NCBI GenBank assembly: GCA_031553535.1
Contig: JAVBLM010000001.1
Span: 62,001-126,000 of the forward strand
Length of the DNA: 64,000 nt
Reading direction: 5' to 3'
Source of the DNA: JAIROC01 sp031553535
GTDB taxonomy: Bacteria > Bacteroidota > Bacteroidia > Bacteroidales > WCHB1-69
Made by a program: the position numbers and the translations under genes. Shown piece after piece: positions 37,817-47,178 of this stretch. Under the pieces are notes generated by a model. It made no database searches, was not told the origin of the DNA, and saw only the letters and a program-made list of their open reading frames with translations. Numbering within the stretch: position 1 is the stretch's first letter; each line of letters starts with the position of its first letter.

Positions 37817-39385
37817 ATGAATAAAGTTGATTTTTTAGTTATCGGTTCGGGAATAGCAGGATTAAGTTTCGCTTTAAAAGCAAAGGAATATGGAAAAGTG
37901 TGTATTATTACCAAAGATACCGCACAAGAGACATCCACACGCTATGCCCAAGGCGGAATTGCTGCTGTAATGTATGATCCCGATACATATGAAAAACATA
38001 TTAAAGATACAATGATAGCCGGTTGTGAGTTGTCGGATCCGGAAATTGTTCGTATTACGATTACGGAGTCTACCGAGCGGGTGAAAGATCTTATCCAATG
38101 GGGTGTGGATTTCGATAAAACCACTTCCGGCAGATACGATCTGGCAAAAGAAGGCGGGCATTCCGAGTTCAGGGTTTTGCATCATAAAGATGAAACGGGT
38201 TTGGAAATACAACAAAAATTATATTCCCAGGCAAAAGAAGACCCTCAAATTGAAATCCGGGAAAATTATTTTGCCGTAGAACTTATCACGCAGCATCATT
38301 TAGGCGTAGTAGTCACCAAACATTCTACGGATATCCAATGTTATGGGGCATACGTATATAATCCCCATACACGAAAAATAGAGCCGATCCTTGCAAAGTG
38401 TATTATTGTTGCCACCGGAGGGATCGGAAATGTATACAGTAATACCACCAATCCACCAATATCGACAGGAGATGGCATTGCGATGGTACACCGTGCCAAA
38501 GGAATGATACGCGGAATGGAATTCGTACAGTTTCATCCTACTGCATTGTATTATCCTGCAGAACGTCCTTCATTCCTGATTACGGAAGCATTGCGTGGAG
38601 CAGGGGCCAAACTGAAAGATCTGAAGGGTAACGAGTTCATGCCGAAATATGACAGCCGGGGTTCGTTGGCACCCAGAGATATTGTTGCCAGAGCAATAGA
38701 CAATGAAATGAAGATCAGCGGTGATGACCATGTTTATCTGGATGCAACGCATCTGGATAAATTTGTTTTCTTCAATCATTTTCCTAATATATACAGTAAA
38801 TGTTTGAGTATCGGTATTGATTCCACTAAAGATATGATACCGGTCGTTCCGGCTGCGCATTATTCTTGCGGAGGTATTTACGTTGATCAATGGGGAGCTA
38901 CCACGATAGAGAATTTGTATGCATTGGGAGAATGTGCTTCTACCGGGTTACATGGAGCAAATCGTTTGGCGTCCAATTCCCTGTTGGAGTCGTTGGTGTT
39001 TTCCCATCGTGCATGTGAGCATGCTGCCAAAAGAATAAATTCCATTACTTTCCAGGAAGGAATTCCATCCTGGGATGCGGAGGGTACTGTTTCGAATGAT
39101 GAAATGGTTTTAGTTACCCAAAGCGTTAAGGAATTGCAAGCCATTATGAGCAATTATGTGGGGATTGTCCGGTCTGATTTACGGTTGCAGCGGGCATTTG
39201 ACCGGTTAAATATTATTCACCGGGAAACGGAAGCATTGTATCAACGTTCGGTGGTTACCAAACCTATTTGTGAGTTGCGTAATATGGTGGGCACTGCCTA
39301 CTTGATTATCCGCGAAGCAATGAAAAGGAAAGAAAGCTTAGGATTACATTATTCGATTGATTACCCGCCTAAGATTATATCGTAG
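37817..39385 (+). CDS. nadB: L-aspartate oxidase
   Basis: 522 residues, FAD flavoprotein that oxidises L-aspartate to iminoaspartate, the first step of de novo NAD synthesis. FAD-binding VIGSGIAGLSFAL is at the N-terminus. STRYAQGGIAAV and QFHPTALY, HYSCGGIYVD and GLHGANRLASNSLLESLVF are the fumarate reductase/NadB family blocks. NadB-type features include the RVLHHKDETG loop. The expected partners nadA and nadC are not in the window. Under anaerobiosis fumarate is the likely electron acceptor. Confidence 0.96.
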   Translation: MNKVDFLVIGSGIAGLSFALKAKEYGKVCIITKDTAQETSTRYAQGGIAAVMYDPDTYEKHIKDTMIAGCELSDPEIVRITITESTERVKDLIQWGVDFDKTTSGRYDLAKEGGHSEFRVLHHKDETGLEIQQKLYSQAKEDPQIEIRENYFAVELITQHHLGVVVTKHSTDIQCYGAYVYNPHTRKIEPILAKCIIVATGGIGNVYSNTTNPPISTGDGIAMVHRAKGMIRGMEFVQFHPTALYYPAERPSFLITEALRGAGAKLKDLKGNEFMPKYDSRGSLAPRDIVARAIDNEMKISGDDHVYLDATHLDKFVFFNHFPNIYSKCLSIGIDSTKDMIPVVPAAHYSCGGIYVDQWGATTIENLYALGECASTGLHGANRLASNSLLESLVFSHRACEHAAKRINSITFQEGIPSWDAEGTVSNDEMVLVTQSVKELQAIMSNYVGIVRSDLRLQRAFDRLNIIHRETEALYQRSVVTKPICELRNMVGTAYLIIREAMKRKESLGLHYSIDYPPKIIS

Positions 39386-39549
39386 CAAGCTTGTCATAGT
39401 GCAGGCTTACAAAGGCTTGAATGGACAATATACGTGCAAATTTGTACAAATGTTTCAGTGGGGTGCATCCCTGCTTTTGGCAAACTAGTCGTTAGACAAT
39501 TGCTCATTGCTGTTTTCTATGCCATCACTGTTGTTATTCCATACACTTA

Positions 39550-40338
39550 TTATTCACTTTTTATTCGCCCCGAACCAGAACCGCTGAAATCAATTTTTGG
39601 GGTTCCACGATAAGTGATATCTCCTGAACCCGATATATAGGCTTTTAAATAATCTGTAGCCCAAGTATACACATCACCAGAACCACTTACGCGAATATCG
39701 GCATTATTTGTTTTAAACTCTATTCCTTTAAACTTCCCTGAACCCGAAATTTTTACAGTTGAATTATTACTTGTCCCATTAACAGTTATATTGCCCGAAC
39801 CTGAAATAGTAGCAGTTAAATTATCACATTCAACATTTGTGTTAAAACTCCCCGAACCTGAAATCTCCGCAGCAAAATTATCGCATTCAACATTTGCGTT
39901 ACATTTCCCTGAACCTGAAATTTTTGATTTAAACGTTGGTACAACAATTTTCTCCAAAGTCTCAAAACTTCCAGACCCTGATATGGAGACCTCTGTTAGC
40001 AGTGGGCAATAGACATCTACCATAAATTTCGTAAATGAATAGCTGCCATTTTTTGTGCCGACATGCAATATGTTATTCTTTTCGGTAATTTTGACATATT
40101 TCAAAAGATTTTCGTCTACTGTAAGAACCACACGATATTCTTGACTTTCATGAAAAGATACTTGAGCATTACTGCTTATAGAGACTTCTTCGAATGACGA
40201 TACCATTTTTTCTGACGTTATTATATTTCCGTCTCCTTTATGACAAGATATAATAATAATAGCAAATACTGCAAAAAGAAGGATTGATAAAAGCCTACCC
40301 ATATTTAAATTATTTTCAAATTTCCCTTTTTGTGTCAT
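39550..40338 (-). CDS. DUF2807 (GIN domain) lipoprotein
   Basis: 262 residues from the ATG at 40338; an alternative start at 40302 is closer to the signal. Lipobox IIISC, so the Cys near residue 26 is probably lipidated. The rest is the 'head GIN' domain, a beta-solenoid with recurring ISGSGS/SGSGK motifs every ~19-20 residues. Two adjacent rungs (N-VECDNFAA and N-VECDNLTA) are nearly identical at DNA level, a recent in-frame duplication. Family function is not established. A TATCTTTG box lies at 40471-40478 on the minus strand. Confidence 0.85.
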   Translation of the reverse strand: MTQKGKFENNLNMGRLLSILLFAVFAIIIISCHKGDGNIITSEKMVSSFEEVSISSNAQVSFHESQEYRVVLTVDENLLKYVKITEKNNILHVGTKNGSYSFTKFMVDVYCPLLTEVSISGSGSFETLEKIVVPTFKSKISGSGKCNANVECDNFAAEISGSGSFNTNVECDNLTATISGSGNITVNGTSNNSTVKISGSGKFKGIEFKTNNADIRVSGSGDVYTWATDYLKAYISGSGDITYRGTPKIDFSGSGSGRIKSE

Positions 40339-40555
40339 ATTATCTCGTTTGTAAATGATTATATTCAATCTTATATTCATTTTTTTACACACCATTCCCA
40401 CTAACATATAATGTTTCGATGACTTTGCGAAGTAGCAGGTTCATTATAGATAGTGTGAACTACACACTTGCAAAGATACATATATTTTCTATATGAGCCA
40501 TGCCCACCATCAGGGCAATCTTCTAAGTCAATTTTCGACAACTTCTCATAACAGA

Positions 40556-41311
40556 TTATTTCTTTTGGAGATGCTTATGAAAATTCCCCATAGCAATCTG
40601 CCGGTAATAATCACAAGAGGGTATATCCACAATGAATGTTTGGTTATTCTTGAGGTTCAGGTTAAATAATTTATTTGTTAATGGCTCTCCATAGAGAGTA
40701 ATTAATTTAATTACTTCATTTGCTTGCAGGCTACCTATAACACCGGGTAAGACACCAAAAACACCTACAACACCTTTCTGTGAAGCGATCATTTCCTCTT
40801 CGTCGGGAAACAGGCAACGGTAAGTACTCCCCTGTTCGTAATTAAATACGGAGAGTTGCCCTGAAAACTCGGAAATAGCTCCATAAATGAAAGGTTTATC
40901 CAGTCCGACACAAACGTCGTTAATCAGGTAACGTGTTTTAAAATTGTCGGTTGCATCTACAACAATATCTACATTTTTTATCAGTTCAACAGCATTATCA
41001 CATGAGAAATATTCATGGAAGGCTTTTATTTCAACATCGGAATTTAGTCCTTGCAGGCTTTTGAGGGCTTCCAATGCTTTAGATTTTCCTACCTGAGCTT
41101 CTCTATATAATATCTGACGTTGCAGGTTATGAATGGATATGATATCTGCATCAATAATGGATAACTTGCCGATTCCGGCTGCAACTAGATAGGGACAGAC
41201 TGCAGAACCTAATCCCCCACCACCGATAACGAGTACAGATGCCTGCCTGATTTTTTGCTGGCCTTCTGCTCCTATTTCGGACAACATAGTTTGACGGTTG
41301 TATCTATCCAT
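40556..41311 (-). CDS. thiF: ThiF/MoeB/HesA-type adenylyltransferase
   Basis: 251 residues from the ATG at 41311; the in-frame TTG at 41323 would overlap thiH. An E1-like Rossmann fold with the ATP loop GGGGLGSAVCPYLVAAGIG, the D-x-D-x-hydrophobic-NLQRQ motif and the DATDNFKTR motif. It activates the C-terminus of a sulfur-carrier protein (ThiS in thiamine thiazole synthesis). The two CxxC zinc pairs of classic ThiF/MoeB are absent; only single Cys residues remain (YRCLFP, IPSCDYY). The ThiF call rests on the thiH gene 4 bp upstream. No thiS, thiG or thiC is nearby. Confidence 0.85.
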   Translation of the reverse strand: MDRYNRQTMLSEIGAEGQQKIRQASVLVIGGGGLGSAVCPYLVAAGIGKLSIIDADIISIHNLQRQILYREAQVGKSKALEALKSLQGLNSDVEIKAFHEYFSCDNAVELIKNVDIVVDATDNFKTRYLINDVCVGLDKPFIYGAISEFSGQLSVFNYEQGSTYRCLFPDEEEMIASQKGVVGVFGVLPGVIGSLQANEVIKLITLYGEPLTNKLFNLNLKNNQTFIVDIPSCDYYRQIAMGNFHKHLQKK

Positions 41312-41315
41312 TGTT

Positions 41316-42419
41316 CTATTCAAAACTATCCCAGTCTTTCCAGACTACTTCATATCCTTTGTCCGCAATCATTTCAAGCATTTCCTCCGGAGAGCGGTTA
41401 TCATTGACGGCAAACTGTTCCAGTTCTTCTTTTTGACTATATCCACCCGGTTCGGTTTTGGAACCGGCACTCATCGAAGTAATCCCCAAAGATACCATAT
41501 TATTGCGGAATATGCGATCCTCCCTGGTTGTCAAAGACATTTCAATATCGTTATCAAAAATCCGGAATGCCCAGATCATTTGTGCAAATTGTTTATCCGT
41601 GACATCAAAACCCGGCTGAAAGCTTCCTTCATGGGGACGCATGCGTGGAAAAGATATCGAATACTTGCTTTTCCAATAATGTTTTTCCAGGAACCGCAGA
41701 TGCATGGCCATGAAAATAGATTCTATACGCCAATCTTCCAGTCCGAGCAAAGCTCCCAAGCCTATTTTATGGATACCGGCTTTGCCCAGGCGTTCGGGAG
41801 TTTCCAGTCTCCATTGGTAATCTTTTTTCATTCCTGCCGGATGATAATGAGGATAACGATTCCGGTTATACGTTTCCTGATAGATATATACCCCATAGAG
41901 CCCCGAATCTTGTAATCGTTTATAATCCTTGACAGAAAGAGGTTGTACTTCCAATGATACTTGTTTAAAATAGGGCTTTACCAGTTGTATCGCATGTTCA
42001 ATATAATCAACACCGGCATGTACGGGAGATTCTCCTGTAAGCAAGAGGAGGTGTTCAAATCCCATGTCTTTAATTATGCTTATTTCTTTCATAATCTCTT
42101 CATCGGATAAAATAACACGGTGTATCTTATTATTATGGTTGAATCCGCAGTATATACAATGATTCAGGCATTCGTTGGAAAGATATAACGGAATGTAGAA
42201 TTGTATTGTCTTCCCAAACCGTTTTTGAGTTGCTTCCCGGCTCAAATGCGCCATGGTTTCCAGATAATGTTCGGCAGCAGGAGAAACCAATGCTTTTAAA
42301 TCTTCTATGTCCAAATGCTGTTTATTCAAAGCATGTTCTACATCAAAAGCCGTTTTATTGTATATCTCTTCTCCGGTTTGTTCCCAGCGGAGATCTTTAA
42401 TTGTATCGTAAAATGTCAT
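41316..42419 (-). CDS. thiH: 2-iminoacetate synthase
   Basis: 367 residues, radical SAM enzyme that cleaves tyrosine to dehydroglycine and p-cresol for thiazole synthesis. The CX3CX2C cluster motif is C84, C88 and C91 (ECLNHCIYCGF). The biotin/thiamine synthase-associated C-terminal domain contains SFPRMRPHEG and SAGSKTEPGGY. Anaerobes use ThiH where aerobes use ThiO. It is first in a two-gene unit with thiF. No TPP riboswitch is visible in the 167 bp upstream. Confidence 0.95.
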   Translation of the reverse strand: MTFYDTIKDLRWEQTGEEIYNKTAFDVEHALNKQHLDIEDLKALVSPAAEHYLETMAHLSREATQKRFGKTIQFYIPLYLSNECLNHCIYCGFNHNNKIHRVILSDEEIMKEISIIKDMGFEHLLLLTGESPVHAGVDYIEHAIQLVKPYFKQVSLEVQPLSVKDYKRLQDSGLYGVYIYQETYNRNRYPHYHPAGMKKDYQWRLETPERLGKAGIHKIGLGALLGLEDWRIESIFMAMHLRFLEKHYWKSKYSISFPRMRPHEGSFQPGFDVTDKQFAQMIWAFRIFDNDIEMSLTTREDRIFRNNMVSLGITSMSAGSKTEPGGYSQKEELEQFAVNDNRSPEEMLEMIADKGYEVVWKDWDSFE

Positions 42420-42548
42420 TTTGCTATTCCTGTTTTTATTGTGAGAATATTACAAAATTACTAAATTTTGCTAACTGTTTCGCTGTTTACTTAATGATTT
42501 TGCTCTTTAGGATTTTGCCGTTTTATAGATTTATTCATTATAAAATTA

Positions 42549-42556
42549 TACCTTTG
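42549..42556 (+). promoter_or_regulatory. Candidate -7 box (TACCTTTG)
   Basis: TACCTTTG lies 30 bp before the chosen ATG at 42587. Its position supports that start over in-frame starts further up. No good -33. Confidence 0.45.
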
Positions 42557-42586
42557 TGTTCTAAATTAATCAACACCTTATTTAAT

Positions 42587-45088
42587 ATGAAGAAATGGAT
42601 AGTATCTTTCTTGACAGGAATCTTATTTTTTGCACCGTCTTTTCTAGCAGGGCAAAACAAGATGATCATTTTTGATGAAATATTATTTTACGACGGATAT
42701 AACAATCTGGACACCTTAGCCGATGAAATTGTTGACGTTCCGGATACCGTTATTCGACTTACGACCAGCCTAATAACAATGAAGTTAACAGAAGGTCAAT
42801 TAAATATGATGGATGGGACAATTATCATGGACGTTGTTCTCAAAGCGGCTTGCGATAATTACAACCGCCTCGGTCATGTAAACCTTGCCCTTGTACCTAA
42901 AGATTCCTCTTCGTATTCGTATTCCACCGAAGGTGTGAAACATATAGAGTTAGGTCGATTTATTACTCCTTTTATGAATAAAAACATACAACCCGATACG
43001 GTTCCCTATCAATTTGATATAAGTAACTTGAAACATGTTTTTCAAGATCAGGATTTACGGGAGCAATACAATTTTTGGATGGAATTGGAAGTATTTGGTG
43101 ATCCTTCTGCTGCAGATACCGGAATATCGGGTTGCTCCGGCAGGAATGACGTTTTCTACGGAACATTATCTTTTACAACCTCTTCTACTGCTACCGGATT
43201 GGAAACAGGTAACGGATTCGCTCCTTTATTTTTCAAACAGAACTTAAACAATTATGAAGAAGGAGCAACTGATGAAATAGGGAAAACGGTTAAAACAATC
43301 TCTTTTTCTATCGATGAAAACTTAACCGATGCCCAATTTGTATTGATCACCTCCAATCACGGATCAAATGCAGGCGGAGAAGAATACAATAGGAGGACGC
43401 ATTATATTTATTTAAATGGTGAAGTAATAGAAAGCTATCTTCCCGGACGTATATCCTGTGAACCATTTAGAGATTATAATACACAAGATAATGAAATATA
43501 CGGGTCTTCTTCAAAAACAGACTCTGCCTGGCAATCATTCAGTAACTGGTGCCCGGGAGACGTAATTGATACAAGAATAATTGATTTGGATACACTAACA
43601 CCAGGCACGTATACATTTAAAATTGATGTTCCTGATGCCGAATTTGTAAACGGAGAAGGAAACTTTCCTTTGTCTCTTTACATACAAGGGAAGACAAACG
43701 GAACTATAACCATCGTAGATAATCCTGGTACCGATGGTAAAGATACGACATTTGTTGTATTTGATAAGATATTATTTTACGATGGATATAATACATTAGA
43801 AAAATTAGCCAATGAAATTGTCCCGGTTCCCGAAGGAGTTTTTCGACTCAAGACAAGCGTAGTCACAACAAAATTATCCGAAGAACAACTTGATTTATTG
43901 GATGGAGATATTATTATGGATGTAGTTATAAAAGCAGCCTGTGATAATTACGACCGCCTCGGTCATGTAAATCTTGCTCTTGTCCCCAAAGATTCTTCTT
44001 TGTATTCTTATTCCACCGAAGGTGTGGAGCATATAGAATTAGCTCGGTTTATTACTCCCTTTATGAATAAAAACTTAAAGCCAGACACGGTTCCCTATCA
44101 ATTTAATGTAAGTAATATGAAGCATATTTTTCAAGACCGGAATTTGCGGGAAAAATATAATTTTTGGATGGAATTGGATGTTTTTGGTGTACCGTATGCC
44201 GCAAATACAGAAGTATCCGGATGTTCAGGCCGCAGTGATGTTTTTTACGGAACCTTGTCTTTTACAACTTCTTCCATTGCTACCGAATTGGAAACAGATA
44301 ATGGATTTGCTCCTTTATTTTTCAAGAATACATTCAATAATTTTCAAGAAGGAGCAACTGATGAAATTGGGAAAACCGTCAAATCCATCTCATTTGTTAT
44401 TGAGGAGGAGTTAACCGATGCCCAATTCGTATTGATCACCTCCAATCATGGAGCAAATTCCGGTGGGGAGGAATATAATAGAAGATGGCATTATGTTTAT
44501 TTGAATGGTAAACAGATATTAATGTATCTTCCCGGACGTACTTCTTGCGAGCCATTCCGAGTGTATAATACGCAAGGTAATGGTATATATGGCGCTTCTC
44601 CGAGAACGAACGCGGTATGGCAATCGTTCAGTAATTGGTGTCCCGGTGATGTAATTGATACAAGAATAATTGATTTGGGCACATTAACACCCGACACGCA
44701 TACCTTTAAAATTGAAGTCCCTACAGCAAAATTTGTGGACAGACAAGGAAATATTCCGTTATCTCTTTATTTACAAGGAAAAACGAATGGGAAAATAACC
44801 GTAATAGATAATCCTGTAAATAATTACTATTTCGATAAAGAGGAAACAGGGATCACTGTATTTCCAAATCCTTTCCAAACACATCTGATTCTACGGTTTG
44901 ATAATCCAGGAAGTGAAAATGCAATAATCTCTCTTTACAATACGATGGGGCAATGTATATTGACCGAAAACCGGACCATTAACGATAACCAGGTAATACT
45001 TAATACAAACAAACTAAGCGACGGAATATATTATTTGAAGATAATCCTTGGCAAGGAAGTACATACGATAAAAGTAGTTGCCCAGTAA
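42587..45088 (+). CDS. Tandem PNGase F-like T9SS-secreted protein
   Basis: 833 residues from the ATG at 42587, chosen because it opens a signal peptide (MKKWIVSFLTGILFF, cleavage near LAGQ); the upstream frame is inside the promoter. Two ~360-residue modules (~27-378 and ~390-745) are close duplicates and resemble peptide-N-glycosidase F: CDNY-x-RLGHV, an IELxRFITPF strand, FWMEL, GGEEYNRR and FSNWCPGDVIDTRI match blocks around PNGase F Asp60, Glu118, Glu206 and its late WCPG loop. Module 2 has Asp456 at the Asp60 position; module 1 has Asn93. Both Glu are present in both modules (E166, E266; E529, E629). A T9SS sorting domain ends the protein (VFPNPFQT, DGIYYLKI). A terminator follows. Confidence 0.82.
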   Translation: MKKWIVSFLTGILFFAPSFLAGQNKMIIFDEILFYDGYNNLDTLADEIVDVPDTVIRLTTSLITMKLTEGQLNMMDGTIIMDVVLKAACDNYNRLGHVNLALVPKDSSSYSYSTEGVKHIELGRFITPFMNKNIQPDTVPYQFDISNLKHVFQDQDLREQYNFWMELEVFGDPSAADTGISGCSGRNDVFYGTLSFTTSSTATGLETGNGFAPLFFKQNLNNYEEGATDEIGKTVKTISFSIDENLTDAQFVLITSNHGSNAGGEEYNRRTHYIYLNGEVIESYLPGRISCEPFRDYNTQDNEIYGSSSKTDSAWQSFSNWCPGDVIDTRIIDLDTLTPGTYTFKIDVPDAEFVNGEGNFPLSLYIQGKTNGTITIVDNPGTDGKDTTFVVFDKILFYDGYNTLEKLANEIVPVPEGVFRLKTSVVTTKLSEEQLDLLDGDIIMDVVIKAACDNYDRLGHVNLALVPKDSSLYSYSTEGVEHIELARFITPFMNKNLKPDTVPYQFNVSNMKHIFQDRNLREKYNFWMELDVFGVPYAANTEVSGCSGRSDVFYGTLSFTTSSIATELETDNGFAPLFFKNTFNNFQEGATDEIGKTVKSISFVIEEELTDAQFVLITSNHGANSGGEEYNRRWHYVYLNGKQILMYLPGRTSCEPFRVYNTQGNGIYGASPRTNAVWQSFSNWCPGDVIDTRIIDLGTLTPDTHTFKIEVPTAKFVDRQGNIPLSLYLQGKTNGKITVIDNPVNNYYFDKEETGITVFPNPFQTHLILRFDNPGSENAIISLYNTMGQCILTENRTINDNQVILNTNKLSDGIYYLKIILGKEVHTIKVVAQ

Positions 45089-45102
45089 ACATTCAACCAC
45101 CT

Positions 45103-45140
45103 AAAAAACACCCCGAAGCAAATTTTCGGGGTGTTTTTTT
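45103..45140 (+). terminator. Terminator after the PNGase F-like gene
   Basis: A long stem AAAAAACACCCCGAA / TTTCGGGGTGTTTTTT with a short loop and a T-run. The A-run on the 5' side allows it to act in both directions. Confidence 0.9.
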
Positions 45141-45300
45141 TAAGTTCCTCCGTTTAGCTGAGATTCCTGGCCCCAGTCGTTTTACATGTTTTTGGATTTC
45201 ACAAATACATGTAAAACTATGTCTAGTTGCTTACTTAATAGCTTGCTGCGTTATTTACTGAAAATTCAGTTACGATTTTTAAATATATCTTAAAAAGATG

Positions 45301-45308
45301 TACCTTTG
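45301..45308 (+). promoter_or_regulatory. Candidate promoter of the adaptor-ABC operon (TACCTTTG)
   Basis: TACCTTTG followed by C lies 26 bp before the ATG at 45334. It overlaps the in-frame ATG at 45298, which is therefore unlikely to be the start. Confidence 0.5.
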
Positions 45309-45333
45309 CATGTCGAAAATAAAAAATGTACAT

Positions 45334-46245
45334 ATGAGATTTGCTTCTAAAACAAATATTTCTATACTACTATTAGTATCTATGTCGTGTTTATTATCTT
45401 GTAATAAACATAAGATAAACGCAGACGCATACGGTTCCTTTGAATCGGATAATATTATCGTTTCTGCTCAGAGTGATGGGATGGTCCTGGATTTTGCCGT
45501 ACAGGAAGGACAATCATTGGAAGCCGGAGACTATATCGCCACAATCGATACAGCAGCTTTGGTTATGCAGAAAAAGAAACTGGAATTGCAACTGGATGCT
45601 TTCCTGGCACAATACACAACAATCCCTAACCGGTTCAAGGTTTTGAACGACAGTTTATTAAAAGTAAGCCATTTGATAAGCAACATAGGCATAATATCCA
45701 AAGATAATAACTCCTTACGGAAAGAATTGGACAGCCTCCATCGCAAAAAGAAAGACATAGAAAAAGCGATTGATTCACAACGAAAATCTTTCTCTACCCA
45801 GACTAAATTATTGGCAGTACAGGCAGAACAACTGTATCTACAATTGCAGCAGTTGAATGATGTTATTTCCAAGTGCAGGTTAATAAGCCCCATTAATGGA
45901 ACAGTATTAACCAAATACATTAATACCTATGAACTTGTAGGGGCAGGTTCTCCGATTGTTCGTATTGCGGACCTGTCGCAGATGAATCTGAAAGTGTATG
46001 TAACCGAAGACCAGTTGTCTTCCCTAAAATTAGGAGGTACCTGTTCGGTGTATATTGATGATGAAGATATGGAGTTGAAGGAATATCAGGGAACGATAAC
46101 CTGGATTTCATCGGAATCGGAATTTACTCCCAAAATGATACAAACGAAAAAGGAACGGGTAAATCTGGTATACGCCGTCAAGATTAAGCTGGAAAATGAT
46201 GGCGGTATAAAAATGGGAATGCCGGGAGAAGTAGTATTTCATTGA
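45334..46245 (+). CDS. HlyD-family efflux adaptor lipoprotein
   Basis: 303 residues from ATG 45334. A lipoprotein signal (SILLLVSMSCLLSC) gives a lipidated Cys near residue 23. The lipoyl half-motifs are IVSAQSDGMVLDFAVQEGQSLEAGD and CRLISPINGTVLTKYINTYELVGAG, flanking a coiled-coil hairpin (~80-180). The order is typical of membrane fusion proteins of ABC-type exporters (YbhG-like). The ABC ATPase gene begins 15 bp downstream, but no permease gene follows. It bridges inner membrane transporter and outer membrane channel in related systems. Confidence 0.9.
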   Translation: MRFASKTNISILLLVSMSCLLSCNKHKINADAYGSFESDNIIVSAQSDGMVLDFAVQEGQSLEAGDYIATIDTAALVMQKKKLELQLDAFLAQYTTIPNRFKVLNDSLLKVSHLISNIGIISKDNNSLRKELDSLHRKKKDIEKAIDSQRKSFSTQTKLLAVQAEQLYLQLQQLNDVISKCRLISPINGTVLTKYINTYELVGAGSPIVRIADLSQMNLKVYVTEDQLSSLKLGGTCSVYIDDEDMELKEYQGTITWISSESEFTPKMIQTKKERVNLVYAVKIKLENDGGIKMGMPGEVVFH

Positions 46246-46260
46246 TTTTAGTGCAACCAT

Positions 46261-47178
46261 ATGAAACCAATGGAGGTTATAGGAATATCAAAAAGCTTTG
46301 GGCAGACCCAGGCTTTAGATGATATTTCTTTTTCTATCGAAGAAGGTGAACTATTCGGATTGATAGGGCCCGATGGTGCAGGTAAGTCAACATTATTTGA
46401 TGTATTGGTGACATTAACTCACCCGGACTCCGGAACAGCGAAAATCGAAGGGCTCGATCTGATAAAGGACTACAAGAAAATACGGCAGATTATCGGTTAT
46501 CTTCCCGGGCGATTCTCGTTGTATGGGGATTTAAGCTGCGAGGAGAATCTGGGCTTTTTTGCAAAGTTATACGGGGAAAGTATTAAGAAGAATTACAAAC
46601 TGATCGCTCCGATTTGGGAACAATTGCTTCCCTTTAAAGACAGAAAAGCTTCTGCATTATCCGGAGGGATGAAACAGAAGCTATCTCTTTGTTGTGCGCT
46701 GGTTCATAAGCCAAAGATTTTATTTTTGGACGAACCCACAACGGGGGTAGATCCTGTATCGAGGCGTGAATTATGGGATATCCTTACGTTACTGAAGAAA
46801 GAAAATATCAGTGTATTTGTATCCACTTCGTATATGGAGGAAGCTACATTATGCAGCAGAATAGGGTTGATTCAGGCAGGAAAACTTTTGGGCAGCAATA
46901 CTCCCAAACAGATTCAAAGTAATTTTAAAGGGGTTATATTTGCATTACATACCGATACGATTTATCAGTTATTGCAAAATCTGGAAGACTTTAAAGAAGC
47001 ACCGGATGTTTATGCCGCCGGACAACAGGTTAATGTTGTTATGGAGAATCTTTCACAGGAACAATCCTTACGCTCGTATCTCGAAACAATACCTGTCAAA
47101 ATAAAGAATATCGAACATATAGAGCCATCTATCGAAGATTGTTTTATCCAACTAATGAAAATAAAAGATGATGAATAA
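46261..47178 (+). CDS. ABC transporter ATP-binding protein (export type)
   Basis: 305 residues. Walker A GPDGAGKST is at 36-44, the signature LSGGMKQK at 133-140, and Walker B ILFLDEPT at 153-160 with D-loop GVDP and a switch Ser (STSYMEEA) in place of the usual His. The sequence is like single halves of YbhF and other ABC-2 export ATPases (CcmA type). A ~90-residue C-terminal extension is typical. The 3' end overlaps apt by 11 bp. ABC-2 permease genes expected after it are missing. The switch Ser may reduce ATPase activity, or the local alignment may differ. Confidence 0.9.
   Translation: MKPMEVIGISKSFGQTQALDDISFSIEEGELFGLIGPDGAGKSTLFDVLVTLTHPDSGTAKIEGLDLIKDYKKIRQIIGYLPGRFSLYGDLSCEENLGFFAKLYGESIKKNYKLIAPIWEQLLPFKDRKASALSGGMKQKLSLCCALVHKPKILFLDEPTTGVDPVSRRELWDILTLLKKENISVFVSTSYMEEATLCSRIGLIQAGKLLGSNTPKQIQSNFKGVIFALHTDTIYQLLQNLEDFKEAPDVYAAGQQVNVVMENLSQEQSLRSYLETIPVKIKNIEHIEPSIEDCFIQLMKIKDDE

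Noticed and set aside
42401..42586. N-terminal extension of the PNGase F-like protein
   Set aside because: It would overlap the thiH start and the promoter box, and would bury the signal peptide at residue 63.
45150..45175. A CTGAGA motif suggesting a TPP riboswitch near the thi genes
   Set aside because: Only the hexamer matches. The paired helices and second conserved half are absent, it is not upstream of thiH, and it follows a terminator.
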